A stretch of 64,000 nt of DNA from Parashewanella sp965200795 (GCA_965200795.1 CBDAVB010000005.1:186001-250000); one strand, 5' to 3'; shown: positions 48,620-58,636, counted from the first letter of the stretch. Numbers and translations: made by a program. The notes: generated by a model not told the origin, from the sequence alone.

Positions 48620-50557
48620 ATGGAAAATAATAAAATACAAAGCCGCTTTACGAATGGAATTTATGACTCTCACCTAGATAGAATTTACCTTATTGATGAT
48701 AGAGGGATTTTATATTGCTTTGATACAGGGTTAAATCTTATTAAACAGTCAATATCAAACCTAAATGGTGTAAGCCTTCATGGTATTGCCGTTGATGAGA
48801 AATACGTTTTTACCAGAGATGTCGCTGGTAATATAATTGTTTGGGATAAACTTTCACTGTCTAGCCTTCACTTTATCGTTTCTCAACACTTTGTAGAAGA
48901 AGGTGAAACAAACATGCCTGTTCCATGCCCATCACATGCAATTGTGGCAACAGATAATCAATTAGTATTTTGTAATGCCGTTGGAAGCTTATCCTTTTTA
49001 AATAAAACAAACTTTGAGTTTGAGAAATCCCTTAATATATCTGAAGGAGCATTTCTAGAACACTTATCTACAAGTCCATGTAAAACTAAACTTTTTGTAA
49101 ATGATATAGTTGGTTCTTTGTCATATTATGACTTAAAAAATGAAAACTTAACCCCCATAGCTAGCTTAAATAGTGGCGTAAGCCATAGTGTAGCTTTTGA
49201 TAAAAAATTTGAAAGATTTTTAATTACGAGTGATGTTGGTGGTGGCATATATATAGCAACAGAAAAAGAAGGAATTACAGACTCAATAAGATTTACTAAT
49301 GATGATGTCGAGGAAATAGTAATTAGTGAAGATGCTGAAAAATTCTATGTTTGTTGTTTTGACCATTATATCTATGTATTTGACAACCATAAAAAACCTT
49401 TATTAAAAGGAACGTATGGTCCATTTAAATTCCAAGTCAACCATTTAAAAGGTATCGCCGAAAATAAATTACTAGCTATTTTAGAGTCCGGTGAAGCTTA
49501 TATATTAAGTCAAGATGAATTGAAAATATCTGCAAAAGAAGGTGGTTCGTCAGCTTATTGGGACTTAATATTAAATAATGAAAAAATTATAGCTACATCA
49601 GAAAGTGGACAACTAGATTTATATAAAATAAAAAGTAGATTTCATGATATATCTCTTGAAAAGGACTTAACTATAATTCCAAAAATGGAACCGCAAAGAT
49701 TAAGAATATCCTGTCTCCATAATAATGAATTCATTAGCGTCGGAGCCGACGGTGTTGTTGTTAAGTTTACAGAAACAGGAGCTATTGTATGGAGCTACAA
49801 ACTAAAGGGAATTCTCAGAGATATTTCACTATCTCCGTGTAAATCTAAAGTCGCAGTATGCTCAGAGATTGGAGAACTTAATGTACTCGATTCTTCATCA
49901 GGCACTTTATTACATAGTATAAAAAACACAAGACCTATCTGGTGTGTAGCTTATTGTAATGATGGCACAATAGTATTTGGAGAAAGAGAGCTAAGAGAAA
50001 CAGATGATTACCGTACACCTGCCCGCCTAGTTTTTTTAGATAAACAATACCATCAAAGAGGGCAAATTGAAAACTATGGTAATCACAAGCGTATTAAGGT
50101 ATTGGATGACGACCATTTACTAGTTTCAAGCAATACAACGGCTGGTGTATTTATAGCTTCAATTTCCAAATGCTTAATTGTAAAAAACTTTTTAGACTGG
50201 CAGATTAATACCCCTGAAAATGCTGCTATTCATAATGATCTTTTATTTGTTATCACCTATGGATACCAGCTTATTACTTATAACCTCAACACCAAAGAAA
50301 CTATAGATGTACAGTATGTATTAGAAGGTTACCCAAAGGGGTTATGTATATATACAAATAAAAAAGGTATTACCTTTCTTATACTTTCTTGCCGAAATGC
50401 AATAATGAGCTTTAGGCTAACCGAAGAAGGTCCGTCTTTGGTTTCAACACGTTATTTATTTGACAGCAAATATATTGATCACTCAAAAAAAGCGGCCTTT
50501 AACCATATAGAACATACCCGATATCAATTGACAACTTCTACATCTGAAGTGCATTAA
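48620..50557 (+). CDS. WD40-like beta-propeller protein (first of two)
   Basis: This 645-residue cytoplasmic protein has no signal peptide or membrane segment. It is built of ~40-residue beta-rich units such as GIAVDEKYVFTRDVAGNIIV and ISLSPCKSKVAVCSEIGELN, enough for two propellers. Catalytic motifs are not seen, so a scaffold or substrate-binding role is likely. Toxoflavin clusters contain a WD-repeat protein (ToxC) of unknown role; this one or the second copy at 56921 may correspond. The start codon has only a weak ribosome site. A flavin reductase gene follows 30 bp later. Confidence 0.7.
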   Translation: MENNKIQSRFTNGIYDSHLDRIYLIDDRGILYCFDTGLNLIKQSISNLNGVSLHGIAVDEKYVFTRDVAGNIIVWDKLSLSSLHFIVSQHFVEEGETNMPVPCPSHAIVATDNQLVFCNAVGSLSFLNKTNFEFEKSLNISEGAFLEHLSTSPCKTKLFVNDIVGSLSYYDLKNENLTPIASLNSGVSHSVAFDKKFERFLITSDVGGGIYIATEKEGITDSIRFTNDDVEEIVISEDAEKFYVCCFDHYIYVFDNHKKPLLKGTYGPFKFQVNHLKGIAENKLLAILESGEAYILSQDELKISAKEGGSSAYWDLILNNEKIIATSESGQLDLYKIKSRFHDISLEKDLTIIPKMEPQRLRISCLHNNEFISVGADGVVVKFTETGAIVWSYKLKGILRDISLSPCKSKVAVCSEIGELNVLDSSSGTLLHSIKNTRPIWCVAYCNDGTIVFGERELRETDDYRTPARLVFLDKQYHQRGQIENYGNHKRIKVLDDDHLLVSSNTTAGVFIASISKCLIVKNFLDWQINTPENAAIHNDLLFVITYGYQLITYNLNTKETIDVQYVLEGYPKGLCIYTNKKGITFLILSCRNAIMSFRLTEEGPSLVSTRYLFDSKYIDHSKKAAFNHIEHTRYQLTTSTSEVH

Positions 50558-50587
50558 TCAATTCTCAATAAAAATAAGGAGTAAAAA

Positions 50588-51190
50588 ATGAACGTTTGTA
50601 TTTTATCTGGAGGTCAGCGTAAAAAATCTAATTCGTTAAAAGTTGCTGATTATATTTCTAGTCAACTTAATAAATTTGAAATACAACCACAAATTTTGGA
50701 CATGAATTCTGTTGAAGTCGATATTTGGAGTGAAGAATTTTGGGTACAAAACTCAAATGAAAATAAACAGTGGCAAACTATTTCAAACCAATTAAAGCAA
50801 ACGGATGCATTTATCATCATTGCTCCAGAATATGCAGGTATGGTACCACCAAGACTGAAAAACTTTCTATTGAAATGTAATGGGACAGAAGTTGGAAATA
50901 AACCAGTATTATTAATTGGTATATCTAGCGGAAGAGGTGGAACATACCCCTTAATAGAACTTAGATCTAATGCTTTTAAGAATAATTTTATGTGCGTAAT
51001 ACCACAGTCAGTTATCGTTCGGAAAGTAGATGAATGTTTTAATTTAGAAATACCAGAAAATGACAACGATGAAGTATCTCGAAATTTAATTGCATACTCT
51101 CTAAAACACCTTGTGGCATATGCAGATGCCTTAAAGACAGTACGTGAAAAATCAATTTCTGATTATAAACTTTATCCTTACGGCGTATAA
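50588..51190 (+). CDS. NAD(P)H-dependent FMN reductase-like flavoprotein
   Basis: This 200-residue flavodoxin-fold protein of the NADPH_dep FMN reductase family (PF03358-like) has the phosphate-binding turn SGGQRKKSNSLK at the N-terminus and the flavin/quinone contact APEYAGMVPPRLKNFLL around 80-95. AAGGAG precedes its ATG. In this operon it may reduce an intermediate or recycle or detoxify a redox-active product (toxoflavin itself redox-cycles). No such gene is in the toxoflavin operons I know. The RND gene may overlap its 3' end. Confidence 0.75.
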   Translation: MNVCILSGGQRKKSNSLKVADYISSQLNKFEIQPQILDMNSVEVDIWSEEFWVQNSNENKQWQTISNQLKQTDAFIIIAPEYAGMVPPRLKNFLLKCNGTEVGNKPVLLIGISSGRGGTYPLIELRSNAFKNNFMCVIPQSVIVRKVDECFNLEIPENDNDEVSRNLIAYSLKHLVAYADALKTVREKSISDYKLYPYGV

Positions 51191-54100
51191 ATACGTGAGA
51201 AAAAATCAATTTCCTATTAGAAGCGCATTAACCATAATTTCACTATTAGCTTTGATTAGTAGCTTTATTCTATTATATCGGATGCCAATTCAGTTAATGC
51301 CTAATCTAAAAACAGCTAGCATTACAATTGAAAGCTATTGGAATAATGCTTCAAGTGAAGAAATAGCAAATGAAGTTCTTTATCCCATAGCTCAGCAACT
51401 GAAACAATTGAAACATGCACAAGATATTGCTTCTTTTGCAAACCCTGGTTATGGGTATACGCAGATATCATTTGCATCAATAGAGCATGCCGATAAGGCA
51501 CGAGAAGAAGTTAATGCTCTACTTAATGGTATCAGTGATCTTCCTGATGGTGTGAAGCGTCCATATATAAGTGAAGGAATTGAGTCTGACGCTACAGGGT
51601 GGATTTTTTTAGAATCTGAACAGGAGCTACTTCCTGTATCAGATCAACTGGAATATGTTGAAAAACAACTACTACCTAAGATAAAAAAAATAGAAGGTAT
51701 TCGAACTGCTTATGTGCTTAATCGATACAGTCTACAAAAAAAAATCATTATTAGTTTAGATTTTGATTTATTGAGAAAATACGGATATACAGTAAAAGAT
51801 ATAGCTGAGCGTCTAAATTATATAGGAAATTACTCTCTTGGTAATAGTATTGAAAAAGATAAAAAAATTTCTTTAAGAGTTAAGAATGAATTTTCTTTAA
51901 CTGATCTTGAGAAAGTCAACTTCCGAACTAAGGATAATAAGAATCAATTTCATTTAGGCGATATAGCAAAAATAAAAACAATTGTGCCTGAAAAAGTTGA
52001 TACCGCATATTACAATGGAAAAGATGTAATACCAATTGTCTTTTACATTAATGAAAATGCCGACCTTTACAAGATATATCAAGAGGTAAAGAAACTAAAA
52101 AATAACTTTAACAATAAGATACTTGTTAATTCAGCTTATAAAATTAGTGACTTTGGCAGTCCGATAGACGTAATTGAAAAAACAAGAAAAAACCTAATAT
52201 TAAGCATGATGATTGGTTTAGCTTTTACTGCGATATTTATATTCATATACTACCGTAGTTTATTGAGCTGCCTTAGTATATTAGTATTTATTCCGTTTGT
52301 CTTTTTATTTATTTTAGTAGTTTATAAAATATTTGGAATTCCGCTGAACATAATATCAATCACAGGGATAGCAATAGCAACAGGAGTGATCCTTGATCCA
52401 GCTATAATTATAAGTGAGAGATTGAGAAAACAAAATTACACGAGTGTCTCATTAAACTCCGATTTAATTAAATGTTTATTGTTAGCATCAGGCACGACTA
52501 TTTCTGTGTTTATACCTTTACTAGCAATTGAATCTACAGAATCAAAATTATTTTCTGATTTGGGAGTAGGTTTTATTGCAGCTGTAGTGGTATCAACTCT
52601 GATGCCTGTTTTAATTCTGCCTAAATTAGCTCACTTTACTAGAGGCTCATCTAAAACAAAAAATAAAACGTCTATAATTCTTCAAGCGTCATTAAAAAAG
52701 TTAAGCCAGAACTTAGAAGGTAAAGTCAAAACGTCTTGGTTTCTAATGATATCAATAGGGGTTTCTTTATTTTATATACTTCCTCCTGTTGAATATCTAC
52801 CGCACCTAAATAATGGTACATCAACAGTATATTTTAGATTTCCTCAAAACTTAGATCCTCTAGAAGTTGAAAAAAATTATATTAAAACTTTAAGCGAAAA
52901 AATGAATCGCTTTGAAAAAACAGATACACAAAATGAAGTATTTCTTAGGTTTTGGTCTGGAGGTGGATACGGTTTTTTTAGGCATGGAGAAGAAAAAGAA
53001 ATAGAACAATATAAAGAGTCTCTAAAAAAATTTTTAGGCGAGGGGTTAGAGGGTTTTCGTTCAGCAGTATTTAGCACCAATTTACTAGCGAACTATGGTG
53101 GAGATAAATCAATAACTATTGATATTGTAGGTACGACGGAAAAAGACTTAAAACAAGCCCTTTCAAAAATTCAGAGTTACTTCAACCAAGAAAAGAAAGA
53201 ATTATACACTCAAATTACACCGAATCCCTTAGATACACTTCTTGGAGTTGATATAAGCATAGATTATGCAGCTCTAAGTCGTCATCAAGTATCAGAGGTT
53301 GAAGTAATATCGTTACTAAAATCAAGTTGCAGCGGATTGTATATTAAAGAGGTTATTCATGAGCAGTCAAGGTTGGAAATGTATTTGGCACCAAATAAGT
53401 GCATGAATATAAAGGAAATAACCTCTCTACCTTTAATTAATGCGTTGGGGCAAACAGTATATATATCCGATATTGTCAAACTTAAAAACGTTGCTCCCCC
53501 TCAAAGCATATTGCTCAAAAATGGCCAAAGAGCTCACCGTTTAACAATACACCTTGAGAAGCATCATGATTCACAGTTAGAGCTACAGTCTATAAACATT
53601 GCCCTAGACTCATTATTGCAAGAGTTTAAAGGAAAAGTAACTTACGAGCTTACAGAAGATAGTAAAAAAATAGATAAACTACTAAAAAAAGGCGCACAGA
53701 TACTCTTATATGTTCTTCTAATCAATATGTTATTAGTGTGTTGGCTTTGTCGATCGTTAACTTGTGGTTTACTAGTATTTTTGGGTTACATACCTGCTGT
53801 CTTTGGTTCAATGGCGCTAGTTTCTGTAGTTAATCTAGTATTACCTATCTCTTTTGATGTAATTACTTTATTAGGTGTTGTTCTCATGATAGGCATTGTT
53901 TCAAATGGCTATATCATTATAGCCCAAAGCTTTATCAACAATATCCGTAACAACTCAACAAACACCATAGAAAAGGCCATGAGTGTCGCAGTGTCAGAAA
54001 GATTAAGACCGATAATCATTACGACACTATCAACTGCATTTGCAATGTTACCTCTGATGCTCTCTAGTAACGACTCATCTATTTTATACCGAGGGTTATC

Positions 54101-54209
54101 TACTGTATTAATTGGAGGCATATTAGTAGGAACTGTAATGTCTGTAACTATATTACCCAATATTGGAACGTCATTATACAGAATGTTAAAAAGGATTAAA
54201 TGTGAATAA
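51144..54209 (+). CDS. RND-family inner-membrane efflux pump
   Basis: This protein of about 1020 residues has the RND plan: one N-terminal helix, a large periplasmic loop, a six-helix block from ~340, a second loop and a second block from ~850. The proton-relay helix 4 reads GVILDPAIIISERL, one Asp kept and the usual second Asp replaced by Pro; the helix-10 Lys is also absent. It may start at GTG 51144 (overlapping the reductase) or GTG 51195; a 24-nt duplication places similar sequence at both. It works with the adaptor downstream. Toxoflavin is likewise exported by an RND system (ToxFGHI). Confidence 0.88.
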   Translation: MKNQFLIINFILTAYKYVRKNQFPIRSALTIISLLALISSFILLYRMPIQLMPNLKTASITIESYWNNASSEEIANEVLYPIAQQLKQLKHAQDIASFANPGYGYTQISFASIEHADKAREEVNALLNGISDLPDGVKRPYISEGIESDATGWIFLESEQELLPVSDQLEYVEKQLLPKIKKIEGIRTAYVLNRYSLQKKIIISLDFDLLRKYGYTVKDIAERLNYIGNYSLGNSIEKDKKISLRVKNEFSLTDLEKVNFRTKDNKNQFHLGDIAKIKTIVPEKVDTAYYNGKDVIPIVFYINENADLYKIYQEVKKLKNNFNNKILVNSAYKISDFGSPIDVIEKTRKNLILSMMIGLAFTAIFIFIYYRSLLSCLSILVFIPFVFLFILVVYKIFGIPLNIISITGIAIATGVILDPAIIISERLRKQNYTSVSLNSDLIKCLLLASGTTISVFIPLLAIESTESKLFSDLGVGFIAAVVVSTLMPVLILPKLAHFTRGSSKTKNKTSIILQASLKKLSQNLEGKVKTSWFLMISIGVSLFYILPPVEYLPHLNNGTSTVYFRFPQNLDPLEVEKNYIKTLSEKMNRFEKTDTQNEVFLRFWSGGGYGFFRHGEEKEIEQYKESLKKFLGEGLEGFRSAVFSTNLLANYGGDKSITIDIVGTTEKDLKQALSKIQSYFNQEKKELYTQITPNPLDTLLGVDISIDYAALSRHQVSEVEVISLLKSSCSGLYIKEVIHEQSRLEMYLAPNKCMNIKEITSLPLINALGQTVYISDIVKLKNVAPPQSILLKNGQRAHRLTIHLEKHHDSQLELQSINIALDSLLQEFKGKVTYELTEDSKKIDKLLKKGAQILLYVLLINMLLVCWLCRSLTCGLLVFLGYIPAVFGSMALVSVVNLVLPISFDVITLLGVVLMIGIVSNGYIIIAQSFINNIRNNSTNTIEKAMSVAVSERLRPIIITTLSTAFAMLPLMLSSNDSSILYRGLSTVLIGGILVGTVMSVTILPNIGTSLYRMLKRIKCE

Positions 54210-55248
54210 ATTTAAGTGGTTACACATTGCATGGTTAGGTCTAGCTATTCCTAACTGTCTTGCAGAACCATTGCAAGTTGAAGTAGTTCAAATTAAACAA
54301 AATGTAGACTCAGTTGCTAACTACCGTACCATTGCCCAAGTCGAGCCTACATATACCTATAAAGAAAAAGCAGTAAGTGATGGACGTGTAATACAGAGCT
54401 TACAACAGGGTGATACATTCGTTGCTGGACAAGCTTTAATTAAGGCTAACATGCTTTTACTGGAGCTAACCCAAAAGGAACTGCAAAACCAAATGCATCA
54501 CCTAAAACTAGAGCTGAATGTTATAGAAAAGCAGTATAAACGACAGAAAAAATTAATTAAACAAAAAGCTACTAGTCAAGAAGATATGGAGAAAATCGAA
54601 TTAAAGATTATCAAACTCAAAAATGATATTCAGTTAATAGAGCCTCAAATAAGTAAAACAGAATGGTTATTACAACAATCACAATTTATAGCACCTTTCA
54701 ATGGAGTTATTACTAAACATCACTTTTCTTTAGGAGCTGCTTTTGAAAAAGGAGATGTATTGATTGAAGCCGTAAGCCTCGACTCTAAAAAGATCGTAAT
54801 AGATATACCAACCGAAATTGTAAATAGAGGGGAGCATTCTGCACAGTTATTTTCTAAAGGAATCAACTATACAATATCTGATATTAAGTTCTTTCCTCTG
54901 AATTCCAGCCACTTTATTGGTTTTCGCGCTGTCTTTGATGTATCCGATTTACCAGTAAAACTTGGGGAAAAAGTAGAAGTAATATTGGACATATCAAAAA
55001 CTCTTCCACAGTTTGAAGTACCTGTAAATGCAGTATTTCATGATCATATTGGAACCAGTGTATTTATTGCAAAAGAAGGAAAAGTCGAAAAACAAAATGT
55101 AAATATTGTTAGTAAATCTGATAGTAAATTATATATCCGAGGGGAAACACTATCAGATGGACAGTGGTTGATTATAAATGATCACTTACTTTTAAGTAAC
55201 GGGCAAGAGGTAAGTTTTAAAAGGAGTAAAAATGACTTACAGCAATGA
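54202..55248 (+). CDS. Periplasmic adaptor (membrane fusion) protein of the RND pump
   Basis: This 348-residue protein has a signal peptide (about 1-21, WLHIAWLGLAIPNCLA), lipoyl-like halves around AVSDGRVIQSLQQGDTFVAG and FIAPFNGVITKHHFSLGAAF, and a coiled-coil hairpin between about 90 and 150. It overlaps the pump gene by 8 bp, so it is translationally coupled. It would join the pump to an outer-membrane channel; no TolC-like gene is in the window, so a host channel must serve. Confidence 0.87.
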   Translation: MNKFKWLHIAWLGLAIPNCLAEPLQVEVVQIKQNVDSVANYRTIAQVEPTYTYKEKAVSDGRVIQSLQQGDTFVAGQALIKANMLLLELTQKELQNQMHHLKLELNVIEKQYKRQKKLIKQKATSQEDMEKIELKIIKLKNDIQLIEPQISKTEWLLQQSQFIAPFNGVITKHHFSLGAAFEKGDVLIEAVSLDSKKIVIDIPTEIVNRGEHSAQLFSKGINYTISDIKFFPLNSSHFIGFRAVFDVSDLPVKLGEKVEVILDISKTLPQFEVPVNAVFHDHIGTSVFIAKEGKVEKQNVNIVSKSDSKLYIRGETLSDGQWLIINDHLLLSNGQEVSFKRSKNDLQQ

Positions 55249-55427
55249 AGTATCTGTTAGAAATCGTGTCAACATCAAATTAGATGGTATTAATGAAAGT
55301 GCTACATTTATTTCTTTCAATGGCTTAAATGATGATAAAGAACATATAGCTATTACTTTTGGTGATTGGAACTTGAAGAATAATATTCCTCTTGTTCGAT
55401 TGCATTCAGAGTGCCTTACTGGTGATG

Positions 55428-56487
55428 CCTAGATCTCAGCAATAAGCGGCACACTCTTACCTGTTAAAAATTCGTAAGGACTGAGATAGTCTAACGCTTT
55501 TCTCGGTCTTGTGTTAATCGAAAATTCCGCATTTTTAATTTCTTGCTCACTTACCGAGCCTATAGCCATGCCTTTCGGGAAAAAACGCCGCAGTAATCCG
55601 TTGGTATTCTCATTAAGCCCCCTCTGCCATGAATGATAAGGCTTCGCAAAGTAGATATCGCATTTAAGTGCCTCAGAAACCTTTTTATGTCCGGCGAATT
55701 CGCCACCATTATCAAAAGTGATAGTCTTGCAAATCGCGGCAAAAGGCTTAAGCATACTCTTTATCGCCTTGGTGACTTCAACCTTAGATTTACTTTTAAC
55801 ACGCTTTACCAGTAAACACTTGGACACTCGCTCTACCAACGTGACTAAGTAGCAATCTTTACCATGCACCGTATCACCTTCCCAGTGACCTATCTCAACT
55901 TTTTCATCGACAATTGCCGGCCTTTCACTGATATCTATTCGCTCCGGAATTAAACGGGCTCCCGCTTCAATTCCCTGCCGCCGCTTGTATTTCTTGCCGC
56001 CTCGGGGCAATAGCTTTTCCAGACCTTGTTGTTTTACCACACCGTAAATCGTGTTCGCGGATAACGTTACGCTGGTTTTCTCCTGTTTCATCCGACCTGA
56101 AATTTGCTCCGGGCTTAGCCCGAAATTAAGCAATGACTTTATAGTGTTTATGATGTCATCAGTGATTTTTGTCGCTTTGAAAGCCGTCTGCCTGTTACTT
56201 ATCGCATCCAGATGAGCGGTTTCAGCGCAATAAGCTTCAGAAGGACAACGCCTCAGCTCCTTAGATATGGTTCCGTTGCCACGACCTAACAGCTTAGCGA
56301 TACTTCTGGCACTTTTACCTTCTGCCTTTAACACTTCAATCTGATGTCTGTCTTTTAATGTGAGTTGGTTGTATTTAGATTTCACTTCAAAACCTCATTT
56401 CACTTTGAGGGAAAGAAGTTTACAAACTTCCTCTCCTCGGTTCTATATTAAAATGTTAAAATGTGTCAGTTGCTGTTGGGATCTAAG
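55428..56487 (-). mobile_element. IS30-family element inside the GTP cyclohydrolase II gene
   Basis: It is 1060 bp. The imperfect 25-bp inverted ends are CCTAGATCTCAGCAATAAGC and, inverted, CTTAGATCCCAACAGCAACT. A 3-bp duplication ATG lies at 55425-55427 and 56488-56490. The clean junctions mean a recent insertion. Confidence 0.88.
55429..56385 (-). CDS. IS30 transposase
   Basis: This 318-residue transposase has an N-terminal helix-turn-helix (GKSARSIAKLLGRGNGTISK) and the IS30 catalytic residues in HWEGDTVHGKD, ITFDNGGEFAGH and RGLNENTNGLLRRFFPKG. It is intact. Codon use is more GC-rich than in the surrounding operon. Confidence 0.92.
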   Translation of the reverse strand: MKSKYNQLTLKDRHQIEVLKAEGKSARSIAKLLGRGNGTISKELRRCPSEAYCAETAHLDAISNRQTAFKATKITDDIINTIKSLLNFGLSPEQISGRMKQEKTSVTLSANTIYGVVKQQGLEKLLPRGGKKYKRRQGIEAGARLIPERIDISERPAIVDEKVEIGHWEGDTVHGKDCYLVTLVERVSKCLLVKRVKSKSKVEVTKAIKSMLKPFAAICKTITFDNGGEFAGHKKVSEALKCDIYFAKPYHSWQRGLNENTNGLLRRFFPKGMAIGSVSEQEIKNAEFSINTRPRKALDYLSPYEFLTGKSVPLIAEI

Positions 56488-56920
56488 ATGTATTTCATTC
56501 GTTACGGTGTGATTGCGGACCTCAACTAAGAGAATCTCTTTCTAGAATGGCTCAATCCAATGGCATAATTTTGTATCTTAGGCAAGAAGGTCGCGGTATC
56601 GGCTTGTACAACAAATTGGATGCCTATAGTCTTCAAGACCAAGGACACGATACTTTTAAGTCTAACAATTTACTTGGGTTTAAAGATGACTTGCGTGACT
56701 ACCGTTCTGCAGCAGATATGCTTAAAACTCTGGGAGTGAATAAAATTCGCCTTTTGTCAAATAATCCAGATAAATGCAGGCAACTAAAAAATTACGGCAT
56801 AGATATAACCGAACAGAAGTCAACAACCTCGTTTGTCAATGTCAATAATCATTATTACCTCTTATCTAAGGTAAAACATCATGGACATAAGATTAGAATT
56901 AATAAAGAAGGAGCTTTTAA

Positions 56921-58636
56921 ATGATCACTCATTCTTCACCACAAAGTGGTATAGCATCATTTAAAAATTTCGTTGCTACTGCTGGGTATGATAATCAGGT
57001 TATTTTATGGGATGCGAACAAAAAAAAGGCAATAGCAAGAGCTACTCATGATCATTTAGTTAATCAAATAAGCTTTAGCAACTGCGGGCAATTATTGATA
57101 ACGTCGAGCAGCGATTACTCAGCCCGACTTTGGTCAATACCAGACCTCAGGCTAAAAGCGATATTAAACGAGCACAACGATGATGTTGAAGGTGTCGCTA
57201 TTCATAATAAGAAAAATTTGATTGTAACAACTTCCCGAGACAAACAAGTTCACCTTTATGATTTCCAAGGAAATATACAAAAGCGACTGGAGGGGCACAC
57301 TAAAGACGTACTTTCTGTCGCTTGGCTTGATGACTCAGACCGTCTTGTTACTTCCAGTGATGACGGAACTATAAAAATTTGGAATGCAACGACTGGAAAT
57401 ATTGAAAAAGATATTAATTTGGAAGGAGTAGAAACCGACACGATAGCAATAACAAGTAGCGGTATTATCTATGCAGGAAATGATAATGGTGAAATAGTTG
57501 TTATCGACGACAAAGTAAAAAATAAAATCAGTGCACATGATGCGGGGATAAAAAGACTTGTTTACGATGAACAGCAAAATGCTTTAGTAAGTCTTTCGTA
57601 TGACCGTCACTTATGCATATGGACATGCAAAAATGAAGGTAAGCTTACTTTAATTAATAAATCTGTATTACCTAATATTATTTGGCCTCGCTCTTGCACT
57701 TTTCTTGATGAAGATTCAATTGCATTTGTAACTTTTGGTGATACTTATGCAATGTACACAATAAGTTCAAATCAGTGGAAAATAAGCCATGTAAAACCCA
57801 CTAATGGGATAAATGCAATTTCTTACCGTAACAATGCTATATTCAGTGTTGGTGATTCAGGAATAGTAAAAAAAGATAAAGAAATAATATGCGAGCTTGG
57901 TAGTCTTTGTAACTTTATATCTAATGTAGGTGATTTTTTGGTCGCTGGCGGCCAATCAGGTGAAGTATTCGATGCTGAAACGGGTGAAGTTTATTACCAT
58001 CATTTTTCGCCTCTAAACTGCGTGACAAAATTTTACAAAGGAAATCAAGCGTATGCTATGGTTGGAACATATACTGGTGAAGGTATTTTATTTAAAGTTA
58101 CTGATCATGGGTTGGAATTTGAAAGGGTTTATACCTTACATGAAAATGCAATTAAAGGATTGAGCGCAAGTAACAATCTAATGTTTAGCGTATGTGCTGA
58201 TTCAACTGTTACTTTCTTTGATATTCAGTCACTTAAAATTGTTAACGTCATACAACAAGCCCATAACAAAATTATAAATGGTTGTTGCTCAGACAATAAC
58301 GGTCGATTCTTTTCCGTTAGCCGAGACCAGAAACTCAAGATTTGGCAAGACCAAAAAGCAACTATAGTGAACACACCGTCCCAGCACTCCATTAAATGTG
58401 TAGCCGTAACAGAGGATGCTCGCCATGTGACCATTGGAACATACTCGGGACATATTGGAGTATATGATACTGCAGAAAATTCTTGGGTCTATTGGTCTCG
58501 TAGAACGAGAGCTGGCATATCTTCAATAATAAATATCAATAAAAATTCTTTTATTGCTTCAGCTTATGATGGTGAAATCTACTCTATTTATCATAACAGC
58601 CAGACTAATGAATGGTCAGAGGTAATAAGTGAATAA
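56921..58636 (+). CDS. WD40-repeat protein (second; ToxC-like candidate)
   Basis: This 571-residue cytoplasmic propeller protein has clear WD repeats: NQVILWD, SSSDYSARLWSIPDLR, EGHTKDVLSVAWLDDSDRL, SSDDGTIKIWNATTGN and SRDQKLKIWQD. There are about 13-14 blades, enough for two propellers. There is no enzymatic motif. It overlaps the GTP cyclohydrolase stop by 4 bp (ATGA) and has GAAGGAG upstream. The order GTP cyclohydrolase II, WD-repeat protein, SUMF-like protein equals ToxB-ToxC-ToxD of toxoflavin clusters, which is the basis for the ToxC comparison. Confidence 0.82.
   Translation: MITHSSPQSGIASFKNFVATAGYDNQVILWDANKKKAIARATHDHLVNQISFSNCGQLLITSSSDYSARLWSIPDLRLKAILNEHNDDVEGVAIHNKKNLIVTTSRDKQVHLYDFQGNIQKRLEGHTKDVLSVAWLDDSDRLVTSSDDGTIKIWNATTGNIEKDINLEGVETDTIAITSSGIIYAGNDNGEIVVIDDKVKNKISAHDAGIKRLVYDEQQNALVSLSYDRHLCIWTCKNEGKLTLINKSVLPNIIWPRSCTFLDEDSIAFVTFGDTYAMYTISSNQWKISHVKPTNGINAISYRNNAIFSVGDSGIVKKDKEIICELGSLCNFISNVGDFLVAGGQSGEVFDAETGEVYYHHFSPLNCVTKFYKGNQAYAMVGTYTGEGILFKVTDHGLEFERVYTLHENAIKGLSASNNLMFSVCADSTVTFFDIQSLKIVNVIQQAHNKIINGCCSDNNGRFFSVSRDQKLKIWQDQKATIVNTPSQHSIKCVAVTEDARHVTIGTYSGHIGVYDTAENSWVYWSRRTRAGISSIININKNSFIASAYDGEIYSIYHNSQTNEWSEVISE

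Larger units (their letters stand above)
55232..56924 (+). pseudogene. GTP cyclohydrolase II, split by IS30
   Basis: It converts GTP to 2,5-diamino-6-ribosylamino-pyrimidinone phosphate, formate and pyrophosphate. The 5' part ends VRLHSECLTGD; the 3' part (from 56491) begins VFHSLRCDCGPQL once the IS30 is removed. The zinc ligands Cys61, Cys72 and Cys74 then have exact RibA spacing. LRQEGRGIGLYNKLDAY follows. Without the 1060-bp IS and 3-bp duplication the gene is in frame, 209 residues. In a secondary-metabolite operon this is the ToxB role (first step of toxoflavin). AAAGGAG precedes the ATG. It is now inactive unless the IS excises; a housekeeping ribA may substitute. Confidence 0.9.

Noticed and set aside
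48448..48630. 60-codon frame between the peptide gene and the first WD40 gene
   Set aside because: No ribosome site, it overlaps the stem-loop, and the sequence has no recognisable features.
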